From JABIEQ01 sp964516055 (GTDB lineage: Bacteria; Patescibacteriota; Patescibacteriia; Magasanikbacterales; UBA922): DNA of 10,228 nucleotides. Both the position numbers and the translations under genes were made by a program. Within the stretch, counting starts at the first letter, position 1, and each line of letters opens with the position of its first letter. Of the stretch, positions 1 to 8,500 are shown piece by piece. The stretch is from contig CAZEYK010000041.1 in the NCBI GenBank assembly GCA_964516055.1, forward strand, positions 1-10,228, in the 5' to 3' direction. The notes under the pieces were generated by a model. It saw nothing but the letters and a program-made list of their open reading frames with translations, did not search any database and was not told the origin of the DNA.

Positions 1-1
1 T

Positions 2-544
2 TTGAATCGGTTTTTTGCATTCACTGCTGTGTTTATTATTTGGCGGTATTATCAGCAAATTTTTGTGCAGTTTGGTGTGTCTATTGTGGTTATTGGGTTG
101 GTGTGGGGATTTGTATTTCAGTTGATTTCTTTTGTTACGGTATTGAATATTCAGCGGATATTTCCTTTGGTGTCTTTGCGTTTACGGATAATTCGATTGA
201 ATCAGTTGTGTGTATTGTTTTCTTTTTTGTGTATGTTGTTGGTGTATTTTACGCAGTGGTGGTATGTAACGCTGGTATGTTTTTCTTTACTTGCGTACGT
301 TGAGTATATTCGTACTCCGCTTTTTTCTGAAATATTTCACAAATTTAGTCATTCCTATAATCGGGCGACGTTTGTTTCTTTATCGAATACTATTAAGGGG
401 TTTGTGGATATTCCATTATTACTTTGTGCAGGATTTTTGGTATCGTATGATATTCGGGCTCCATTTATTATTGCTTTTGTATTGTTGGTTTTTGTCGTGT
501 TTGTATTGCGGTTTCCAAAAGGTATTCCTAAAAAGTTTGTATGA
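2..544 (+). CDS. MFS-type membrane transporter, C-terminal half (5' partial)
   Basis: The frame is open at the left edge, so the TTG at its first codon is probably an internal Leu and not the start. The visible 180 residues are very hydrophobic and give about six membrane segments (roughly residues 5-20, 24-50, 65-83, 84-105, 120-148 and 150-172), as expected for helices 7-12 of a major facilitator superfamily protein. The stretch WRYYQQIF..FGVS..VIGLVWG resembles the helix 7-8 region of MFS carriers, and NRATFVSLSNTIKG followed by a Pro-containing helix and a Gly-rich one resembles their helix 10-11 region. The protein ends in a short basic tail (PKGIPKKFV). The stop TGA overlaps the ATG of rsmA (ATGA), so the two are probably translationally coupled. 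Substrate cannot be read from this half. Family assignment is by pattern only; another polytopic carrier is possible. Confidence 0.7.
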   Translation: MNRFFAFTAVFIIWRYYQQIFVQFGVSIVVIGLVWGFVFQLISFVTVLNIQRIFPLVSLRLRIIRLNQLCVLFSFLCMLLVYFTQWWYVTLVCFSLLAYVEYIRTPLFSEIFHKFSHSYNRATFVSLSNTIKGFVDIPLLLCAGFLVSYDIRAPFIIAFVLLVFVVFVLRFPKGIPKKFV

Positions 545-1416
545 GATACGATGATTTATTGCGTCCGAGTTTTTTGCGAGATCTTGCTCTGCGGTATGGG
601 TTTTCTCCGTCAAAAGCATATGGGCAAAACTATTTAATTTCAAAGAAACCGATAGAAATGATGATTGAGGCAGGGGAGCTTACCTCAAGCGATACGGTGG
701 TAGAAGTTGGCCCTGGTTTTGGAGTGCTTACGTTGGCTATGGCGCCACTGGTGAAACGAGTTGTTTCCTTTGAAATTGAACGAACGTTGCAGCCGTATTG
801 GGAAGATCAACAAAAAGAGTATCCTAATATAGATATTATTTGGGGGAATGTATTAAAAAAATTTTCCAGTTCTCATTTTTTCTCTCAAGGGGAATTGCCT
901 GTATATAAGGTGATTGCAAATTTACCATATCAAATTACGTCTCAGGTGATTCGGATGTTTTTGGAGCAGGAACATCCTCCGGAACGAGTAATTATTATGG
1001 TACAAAAGGAAGTTGCTGATCGTATTGTTGCTAAGCCTGGAGACATGAGTTTGCTTGCGGTGTCTGTTCAGTATTATGGTGAGGCGCATATTGTCTGCAA
1101 AGTACCAAGAGGATCATTTTGGCCTTCACCAAAAGTTGATTCAGCGGTTGTTCATATTCAGGTTCATCGTCAAGAAGATATTTCTAATAGGAGCATGAAC
1201 GATGAACAATTTTTTCGGGTGGTGAAGGCTGCCTTTGCAAATAAGCGGAAGCAAGCATGGCGAAATATTGCTACAGGATTAAATATTGATGCTGTGGTGG
1301 TGAAGGCTGCTATTCAGGATATTTGTGGAAATGAAAAAATTCGTGCAGAAGCTGTATCTCTTTCTGAATGGAGACAGTTGGTTGAAAGAATTTTTAACTA
1401 TAACAATAATACATAG
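541..1416 (+). CDS. rsmA: 16S rRNA (adenine1518-N6/adenine1519-N6)-dimethyltransferase RsmA
   Basis: RsmA (KsgA) transfers four methyl groups from S-adenosylmethionine to two adjacent adenines in the 3'-terminal hairpin of 16S rRNA late in 30S assembly. The 291-residue length is close to the usual 260-290. Visible signatures are the N-terminal QNYL (29-32; QNFL in E. coli), SAM-binding motif I VVEVGPGFGVLT (53-64), acidic Glu78 at the end of the next strand for the SAM ribose, the catalytic motif IV NLPY (127-130), FWPSPKVDSAVV (193-204), and the C-terminal AAFANKRKQAWRNI (230-243), which matches the RRKtLrN-type basic element of the family. At the position where most members have GDxL, this protein reads GNVL (102-105), so Asn103 replaces the Asp that usually contacts the SAM adenine. 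The start ATG overlaps the upstream stop by four bases and has no clear Shine-Dalgarno sequence, which suggests coupling to the transporter. Confident. Confidence 0.97.
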   Translation: MRYDDLLRPSFLRDLALRYGFSPSKAYGQNYLISKKPIEMMIEAGELTSSDTVVEVGPGFGVLTLAMAPLVKRVVSFEIERTLQPYWEDQQKEYPNIDIIWGNVLKKFSSSHFFSQGELPVYKVIANLPYQITSQVIRMFLEQEHPPERVIIMVQKEVADRIVAKPGDMSLLAVSVQYYGEAHIVCKVPRGSFWPSPKVDSAVVHIQVHRQEDISNRSMNDEQFFRVVKAAFANKRKQAWRNIATGLNIDAVVVKAAIQDICGNEKIRAEAVSLSEWRQLVERIFNYNNNT

Positions 1417-1442
1417 ATAATATATTGGTATTCTTTTTCTTT

Positions 1443-1464
1443 TTTCTTTTGGTGACAAAAGAAA
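1443..1464. repeat. Palindrome, 9-base arms around GTGA
   Basis: TTTCTTTTG (1443-1451) pairs perfectly with CAAAAGAAA (1456-1464) across a 4-base loop. It is not followed by a T-tract on either strand, so it is a poor intrinsic terminator, although it is only 26 bases past the rsmA stop and could protect the 3' end of the message. Short palindromes of this CAAAAG/CTTTTG type are often dispersed intergenic repeats, which would need a genome search to confirm. Confidence 0.6.
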
Positions 1465-1472
1465 CAAAAGTG

Positions 1473-1547
1473 TTGGGGTGGACAAAATTGCTGTTGTTTT
1501 TATTATAATTGGATATATTTACTATTCAGCTAGGTTGTCCACCCCAA
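1473..1547. repeat. 13-base perfect inverted repeat enclosing 49 bases
   Basis: TTGGGGTGGACAA (1473-1485) is the exact reverse complement of TTGTCCACCCCAA (1535-1547). The arms are GC-richer than their AT-rich surroundings, and the 49-base interior is AT-rich. Base pairing does not continue on either side of the arms. The immediate flanks show no target-site duplication, so a miniature transposable element is possible but not supported. Other possibilities are a long-stem RNA structure or a paired protein-binding site. Confidence 0.7.
1479..1509 (+). promoter_or_regulatory. Possible sigma70-like promoter inside the inverted repeat
   Basis: TGGACA (1479-1484, five of six matches to TTGACA) lies 16 bases before TATTAT (1501-1506) and 19 bases before a consensus TATAAT (1504-1509). 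Transcription would begin near 1513-1517, pass through the right arm of the inverted repeat and could stop at the terminator hairpin ending at 1658, giving an RNA of about 145 bases with no obvious protein. AT-rich DNA makes chance -10 matches common, so this is a weak call. Confidence 0.3.
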
Positions 1548-1635
1548 ACCTCTAATTACAAATACAATTATATTTGAGTAGAATACGTATTCAGGAATAT
1601 TTTTCCTTTTTCTGTTTGAGTACAAAATTTATCCC

Positions 1636-1658
1636 CCACGGGTTTTCCGTGGTTTTTT
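1636..1658 (+). terminator. Rho-independent terminator
   Basis: CCACGG (1636-1641) pairs with CCGTGG (1647-1652) across a five-base loop and is followed directly by six T residues (1653-1658). It points rightwards and would end transcription coming from rsmA, 220 bases upstream, or from a promoter within the intergenic region. The stem is short but GC-rich and the T-tract is well placed. Confidence 0.75.
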
Positions 1659-1664
1659 ATTTTA

Positions 1665-1673
1665 TGATATACT
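1665..1673 (+). promoter_or_regulatory. Extended -10 promoter for the surface-protein operon
   Basis: TGA-TATACT (TG at 1665-1666, hexamer at 1668-1673) fits the extended -10 pattern TGnTATAAT. No good -35 hexamer is seen 16-18 bases upstream, where the terminator stem lies; extended -10 promoters can work without one. Transcription would begin near 1680, leaving a leader of about 24 bases before the ATG at 1704. The only ribosome-binding candidate is AGG at 1698-1700, just three bases from the ATG, which is closer than usual. Confidence 0.5.
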
Positions 1674-1703
1674 TGTATTAATTTTACGAACAGTTATAGG
1701 TAC

Positions 1704-2450
1704 ATGACTGATTTTCGCCTATCTCCACAAGACGTGTCTCCTCATGAATTAAGCGCTGGACAAAAAACAGGCTTTGTTTTGTTATTGGTATTTGCTATTC
1801 TGGTGGTAGGGGTGGGATTTTTGCAGATGAGAAATACCATTTATAATCCATTTGCCGTGCGAACAGCAAAAGAAGTTCGTGATCTTAATTCTTTGGTGGA
1901 TAATGAAACATTGCTTTTGCAGAGTACTGATACTGATGGTGATGGGTTGTATGATTATGATGAATTAACTTTTTATGAAACAAGTCCATACCTTCCTGAT
2001 ACTGATTCTGATGGCATAAATGATAATATTGAAATCGAACAAGGAACAGATCCTCTTTGTCCAAAAGGAAGTGTTTGTGAAACGGTTGATGCTGATATTG
2101 ATCCGGCACAAGAAGAATCATTGATTGGTGCTGACGTTCAACAACATGTGGTAAATCCGCTTGATGCGTTAGATATTTTGTCTGGTATAGATACGCAAGC
2201 TGTGGGTGATTCTTCTCAAGATGTGGTTCCTCCTGATCAGCAAGCACTTGATGCATTTGTTGGTGAAGATAATAAAGAAGCTACTATTGCTGAGTTACAA
2301 AAATTAATCCAAAATTCTGCGGAACTTCGTGATTTTTTGGTAAGTTCCGGACAAGTAAAGCCTGAACAACTTGCCGAAGTGAGTGATGAACAGTTGGTAA
2401 CCATAGCAAATCAACTTTTTTCACAGCAATTTGGTAATGCTATTGAATAA
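1704..2450 (+). CDS. Membrane-anchored protein with thrombospondin type 3 calcium repeats
   Basis: This is a 248-residue protein with a short N-terminal segment (about 1-21), one hydrophobic helix (about 22-41) and a long acidic part presumably outside the membrane. IYNPFA follows the helix. Two Asp-rich loops are present: DTDGDGLYDYDE (76-87) and DTDSDGINDNIE (99-110). These are thrombospondin type 3 repeats, which bind calcium in known proteins. A Cys pair (119, 125) follows, then an acidic low-complexity stretch (about 126-190) and a helical C-terminus (about 192-245) with Gln- and Glu-rich heptad-like spacing. No enzyme motif is seen. The gene follows an intrinsic terminator and an extended -10 promoter and ends 6 bases before the giant secreted protein, so the two are probably one transcript. 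An anchor or partner for the giant is a reasonable inference, unproven. The domain call is firm; the function is unknown. Confidence 0.88.
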   Translation: MTDFRLSPQDVSPHELSAGQKTGFVLLLVFAILVVGVGFLQMRNTIYNPFAVRTAKEVRDLNSLVDNETLLLQSTDTDGDGLYDYDELTFYETSPYLPDTDSDGINDNIEIEQGTDPLCPKGSVCETVDADIDPAQEESLIGADVQQHVVNPLDALDILSGIDTQAVGDSSQDVVPPDQQALDAFVGEDNKEATIAELQKLIQNSAELRDFLVSSGQVKPEQLAEVSDEQLVTIANQLFSQQFGNAIE

Positions 2451-2456
2451 TATTTT

Positions 2457-2564
2457 ATGCCTCGTTCCCATACAGTTTTTTCTCGGATGAAGCAATTTTT
2501 TACAAAAGGATTTATTGTGTTGTTTTTGTTGGGGCAAATTTTAATGCCAACTCCAGCGCATGCA
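2457..2564 (+). other. Signal peptide of the giant protein
   Basis: Residues 1-36 have a basic n-region (Arg3, Arg10, Lys12, Lys17), a hydrophobic core FIVLFLLGQILM (19-30), a helix-breaking PTP (31-33) and an AHA (34-36) followed by Gln37, a good signal peptidase I site. There is no lipobox Cys, so the protein is not predicted to be a lipoprotein. The N-terminus is either 36 or, from Met11, 26 residues long. Confidence 0.85.
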
Positions 2565-5500
2565 CAATTTGAGGTTAGTGATTTAGGGCTTCAAGCATAT
2601 TTTTATGGAAGAGATACCACTCTTGGTTGGCGCCAAGCTTTGCTTTCTGGGCTTTTGGGGGGAGCTATGAATATGGTGTCGTATTTTACCAGAAAATTGG
2701 CGTATGATTCGGCTGTGTATTTGGCATCTGGAGATTTTGGGCAAAAGCCACTTATTTTTACGAAAGATTGGGATAATTATCTTGGAGATGTTGCTGGTGA
2801 TGCATTGGCAAGCGGGGTACAAGAACTTGGGCAAAATGCTTTTGGGTTAGATTTTTGTAATGGAGATCTTGATTTGGGATTGCAAGTTTTTTTGCAAATT
2901 GGGATAGGTGACTTGTTTAGTATTACCGGTCCAGGTGATCCACAGCCAGATTGTACGTTCAATCAACTTAAACATCAGTGGAGTAAAGAAAATTTTGAAC
3001 AAACATTTGGAAAAAATACTCGTGAGTTTATTGGAAAAACATTCGCTTCTTCTATTAGTGTTGATCAAAGTGATTTTGGTGTGGCGCTTGGGGGAATTTC
3101 TACGTTACAAAAATATGAGGCCACTGCTGTCTTTAGCAGTGCATTAGAGCGATTGCAAGGAGATGGGTTTAAGGATGTAAAGAGTTATCTATCTGGGAAT
3201 ATCACCACTCCGTCTGAGCTTGTGAAACAGCAAATTAATTCTTTGAGCCCGGCGCAGCAAGCGGCATATACCAATCAACAAATTGCTGGATTGTATGGTG
3301 CACAGGTGGAAACGATTATTCCACAAGCAATTCAGGTATTTGCAGGGACTTTTACAAGCCAGCTTTTGGATAATGTTATTTCTGGGTTATTTAGAGATAA
3401 ATCGCCATCCGATGAAGCCAATGCTGATATCGCTGCGGGTGATTTCTTTTCTCCATCTGGTTCTGGTAGTAGAGAAGCTGCTAAAAATGCTTTTAGTTTT
3501 TTGTTTGCGGGATTTGCCAATTTTCAGTTGAGTGATTATGATATTGTAAGTGAATTTCGAGCTTGTCCATCGGATAATCCAAGTTTGTATAATTGTGTTA
3601 TTGATAGTGATTTTGCCTTACTTCTTGATAGAGCTGCAGGTGGAGAAGCGTTAACCATTAAGCAAGCACTTGATGAAGGGCTGCTTCATGCAAACTGGCC
3701 ATTGATTAATCCACGAAATTCACTCAATACTGATTCACGATGTTTTCAAAATGCTTATTGTTATTCTAATTTACAAAAATTGCGTAAGGTACGTATTTTA
3801 CCAATAGGTCCTGAAATTTCCGCATTAAAAGCTGATCCAGATAATCCCTCTGCGTGGACATTGGGAACGGTTGTCGCTAATTTTGAAACCTGTCGATTTG
3901 ATGAGGTTTCTGGACGAGTTATTCCTGATGTTACGAAACCGTATTGTCACCTTATTGATCCTAATTGGGTTATTCGTGCTCCTGCGGTACAGTGTCGAAC
4001 AAAAGGACCTAGTGAGCAATTGCTTTCACCAAATACAAATGAACGAAGAGAAGAATGTATTGATACCCCAACATGTGTGCTTGAAGCTGATGATGGGAGT
4101 TGTTCTTCTTATGGCTATTGTACAAAGGAAAAAAATGTTTGGGATATTGGTGCGGATAGTTGTCCAGCCTATTATGATACCTGTACCGCATACAAAAATA
4201 CACGAACAGGGAATGCTGCTTCCTATTTGGCTCGAACAATTGATTTTGATGCGTGTGATGCCAGTACGGTAGGGTGTCGTGCATATAGTACAGAAAAAGA
4301 TGCCAATGGGAATTGGTATTCTCGGGTGGAAAGTCAGCTTGCATTAAAAGAATTTGGAAGAAATCAAACAATTCATTTTAATGAACGTATTTCTCAGTAT
4401 ACGTGTTCTTCTGCTGATCAGGGATGTACGGCTTTTTACCCAGCACAGCGGAATCCAAATGATTTTAATCGGTTTGCTCTTGGTATTGATGGATTGTATC
4501 ATCGTGATAATGATGCAGAGTTTACCTATTTGAAAAAAGCGCCAGATTATCTCGGTTGTTATGATATTAATCCCGCTACGACGGAAATAGACTGGCCACA
4601 AACTATTTCAGATTTTGCCTTTTTACCACAAGGGGATGCCTGTGATCCGTATGTCTCTGCGTGTTTGCCAAGTGAAGTGGGATGTGATGCGTATACACCT
4701 GTGACTTCTGGTTTTGGTCCAACAGTTCCTGCCATTGTGGGGAATAATTTTTGTGCTGCGGAATGTGTGGGGTACGAAACATATCGACAAATTGGATACG
4801 ATAGCGCAGAAGTGAATAGACAAGGATTTGAACCTGGGATATTCCCATTGTATTTTATTGCTGATTCCCCAACGGCGGAAGAGTGTTCTGCTCAATATGT
4901 GGGGTGTGATGAATTTACTAATATTGATGCGCGTACTCAAGGAGGAGAAAGTTTGGAATATTATACGGATTTACGATATTGCGCTCAAAAAACTGATACC
5001 AATGAAAAAACGTATTATACGTGGGAAGGTTCTGTTGAAGATGGATATGTGCTTCGTACGCATACTGTGCTTCAGGTGGAGCAGGATCGTCAACAATATC
5101 TTTCTGTGATCAATCCTGAATTAGTAGGTAATAGTGGCCAATCGGAACGAGTGGAAGATTATTTTGCACTTGGTTCTCCTGCATATGCTGATGATGTGAA
5201 AGAAATTCTTGAAGATATGTATGCGCGATGTAATGTTCAGTCATATACTAATTCGTTGAATAATTATCCTATTGATCAAGCTGATCCTGATTGTCGAGCA
5301 TTTTATGATGATCAAGCACATATTTTTTATCGATTAGAAAGTCAGTTGGTGAGTGTATCTGATAGTTGTAAACCATTACGAAAAACAGATTCACATCTTG
5401 CGTATGATGGTGCACTTACCAATGCGGTTAGTAATCTTCCATTTCCACAAGAAGGACAACCAAATTTGTGTCAACAAAAAGGAGGATTGTGGGCAGATGA

Positions 5501-8500
5501 TTTGTCTGATGAACTTCCTGGAGAACCTGTTTGTCAGCGATGTGTCAAAGGTGGTTCATACATTAATGGGGCTTGTGTGTATATGGCACTTCCAGATGAA
5601 TCGAATGCGTGTCCTGCTTCTGCAAATAATTGTCGGCTGTATGTAGGAAATACCAGTAATGATGTTCGGCAATTGTTGAATCAACAGGGTGATATTTTTG
5701 AACCAATTTCGGATGGACCTCAATCACTTCTTGAGGCAAAACAAGGATGGTATCCTCAAGCAGGATTAAGTGTTGTTGGTGAATCTGTCCAGGTGGGACA
5801 ACATTCATTGCAAATTGCCTCTTCTCAAGCGAGGCGAACACTTGATTTAGGTACCGTGGAAGAAGATTCATTGTATGAATTATCATTTTGGGCTCGTGGT
5901 ACTCCACAAAATCTTTCTATCTATTTTGAACAAGTTGATCCCATTGCTATTCAACCTGCGGATCACGTTCCTTGTGTTGTTGATACTGATAATGGAGACA
6001 ATCCGTATCAAGCCGGTTTGGCTGGAAGTGCTGATGCTAATATCGAAACACAACTTGCTGATCAATGTGTTCCAGGAGGAAATAATTTATTAGAGGCCTA
6101 TTGTGAAAATGGCATTATTAAACATAAGGTATATACCTGTGGAAATGGTTGTTCTGATGGGGCATGTGCTGTTGGTTCTGCAGAACCTTTAGTGTGTAAT
6201 GGTGTTGATACTGATGGCGATGATGTTTTGGTGGATGGGGTTGCCGCTGAGGATGATTTTTTTGGAGATCAATGTCTTGGAGAACGATATTTGCGTGAGT
6301 CATACTGTGAAAGTGATTTGTTTGTACAAACATTGTACGAATGTGCCGAAGGATGTGGTAATGATACGTGTAATGCACTTCCACTTACTGACGTTGATTT
6401 TAATCGTCATCCTGTGCCACTTGATTCATTTACCTTTGATCCTATTTTAAATACCGAGGAACCGGTGAGTATTAGCGATCGTTGGCGAGAATACCGGTTT
6501 GGTCCGGTACAGTTTAGTGGTGATCCAGAAAAACTTATTTCTCTTGTTATTGATCGTATTCCTACTGATGACCAAAGTTCATTGTTGTATCTTGATAATG
6601 TTCGTTTGACTCGAGTACAAGATAGAAAATATTTGATTAAAGACAGTTGGAAGTATAATGATCTTGATGTGCCTACAAGTTGTGATGCTACTCCAAATGA
6701 TGGACTTCCTGGCGCAGCGCTGGGTTGTCGTGAATATACGGATAGTGCAAATAATCTTATGGCGCTCACTGGTTTTGAACAATTGTGTCGAGCGGAAGCT
6801 GTTGGTTGTTCTCCTGTATTTGATACGTACAATACGATTGATGGAACAGATCAAGCAGCTATGCAATTGTTTAACGTATTTTGTGAGCTTCCTAATGGAG
6901 ATACTGGTCCACAAACGTGTTCTGCTACGGTAAATTTTGAAACATATTCTTGTACTGTTATTCCAGAAGAACGAGGTTGTTATATTAAAGGAATGATTCC
7001 TGTACCAAATAGTTCGTATGTGCGGTTTGCTACGGATGGGGCTATTTTAACGGGGCTTTCTCCAGAAACGCTTACTTCTCCAGGAATTTTGTCTGTGAAT
7101 CAATCAAGTGTGGTGATTCCTGCTGATCCGGCAGAAAATGATCCTGTATACATGTCTATTCGTCCTGAAGTTATGTGTGATGATGGCGCTATGGGATGTC
7201 AGGCTCTTGGACTGGAATCACAAAATGTGAATATTGATGAAGATAGTTCGTTTAGTTATCAAGACATTCTCTTTTTGAATCAACCTGATCGGTATCTTGG
7301 CTCTGAAGGGGTGTTGTGTCGAGATGATGTGATTGGTTGTAGTGAATTTTCTTCGGGTGCAACAATTAATTACTTTAAAGATCCCGAAATTACCGGAAAT
7401 GCTATTTGTGAATATAAACCAGCTGATCAGCGGAGTACAAATGAGGCACAGCAATTTGGGTGGTTTATAAAAAATGTTGGAATGTGTAGCAATGATAGTG
7501 CTCTTTTGTGTACGTCTTCTAATCAGTGTGGAGCAGAGGATGCTACTTGTGATAACGTTGGTAATGTTCCGTGTTATGGTGACTTTTTGCAACGTGGCGG
7601 AGAGTTTGGTTTGTGGTCAAATAATTCTTCATTGTATGATGGATATGTGGGATCTTGTGAACCACAGTATAATGGATGTGTTGAGTTAGTCGACCATGCT
7701 GACACGGATAATGGAACAAATCTTGCAGGAACTTCTTATCATGTGATTTATAATGATAAATTACAGCAAAAAATTGCAGAGTGTGCTGATTTGGGAGTGA
7801 GTGTGAGAGAAGGGTGTGTCTTGTTTGATCGGACAGATGTTCCAAATAAATTGTTTGATACTACGGAAACGTATTTGCGAAGTGAAAAGAAATTTGATGA
7901 TCGATATGGATTTGTGCCAGCTATTACGCAAGGAAATTTGGATGCAAATATTTTATTGAAAGTTGATCGTGATCGTGAGTGTGCAGAATGGCTTGCGTGT
8001 CGAAATTCGTTGCGCCATATTGATGAAAGTGGAAAACCTATTGATTTGTGTTATGAATATCGGGCATGTCGGGATACTGTTCCTGGTGTTGCGTGTACGG
8101 ATTGGGTAGACCCTGGTTCGGATAGTTTGGGTGCTGAACAACTTACCGAGGATGCGTATGTGACGCGGGATACATCTTGGTATGGTCAAGAATATACGGG
8201 GTTATCACTTTTTGAGAAGTTTCAAATTAAAGATTTTTCGTATATTACTTTTGATTCTCGTAAAGAAGTACAATATCTTGTTTATGAAATTCCTTCTTAC
8301 TTTTTTGATCCTCCTACAGATCCTAATGATATAGATTATAGTGGTTCTGGTTGTTTTGTTAATGACATTCCAAAACGTGATTGGTTGCAATGTGGATTTG
8401 ATAGTAATGGACGGTGTTATGAAGGGCAGTGTATTTATCCAATGGAAGGAGCATTTCCACAGGATGCGGCATTGTCTCAAAATGATAATGAAGATGAATT

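Larger units (their letters stand above)
1417..1703. other. Intergenic region between rsmA and the surface-protein operon
   Basis: I find no convincing gene in these 287 bases. The left part is pyrimidine-rich (runs of T and C around 1432-1450). The region then holds a 9-base-arm palindrome, a 13-base inverted repeat with a 49-base spacer, a terminator hairpin with a T-tract and an extended -10 promoter just before the next gene, all listed separately. The dense secondary structure and the paired terminator and promoter mark a boundary between transcription units. Confidence 0.8.

Noticed and set aside
542..544. TGA read as glycine (code 25, as in some Patescibacteria)
   Set aside because: Reading through this TGA adds only a short out-of-frame tail inside rsmA, and the ATGA overlap is a normal gene junction. 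The giant frame contains no in-frame TGA, so nothing supports recoding.
40..554. Alternative + strand frames overlapping the transporter
   Set aside because: The frame ending at 544 gives well-formed membrane helices and joins rsmA through ATGA; the others are hydrophobic only because of the T-rich sequence.
1279..1485. Minus-strand 68-codon frame across the rsmA 3' end and intergenic region
   Set aside because: No supporting start signals or motifs; most of it is antisense to the rsmA C-terminus and the rest reads the pyrimidine tract and palindrome.
1928..2020. GATACTGAT-type DNA repeats as a microsatellite
   Set aside because: They are explained by the Asp-rich calcium-loop coding sequence of the 1704 gene.
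6407..6832. A 141-codon open frame on the minus strand
   Set aside because: It lies fully inside the giant gene, its product shows no recognisable motif, and the + strand frame has strong protein-like signals here (Cys modules, beta strands). It is a shadow frame.
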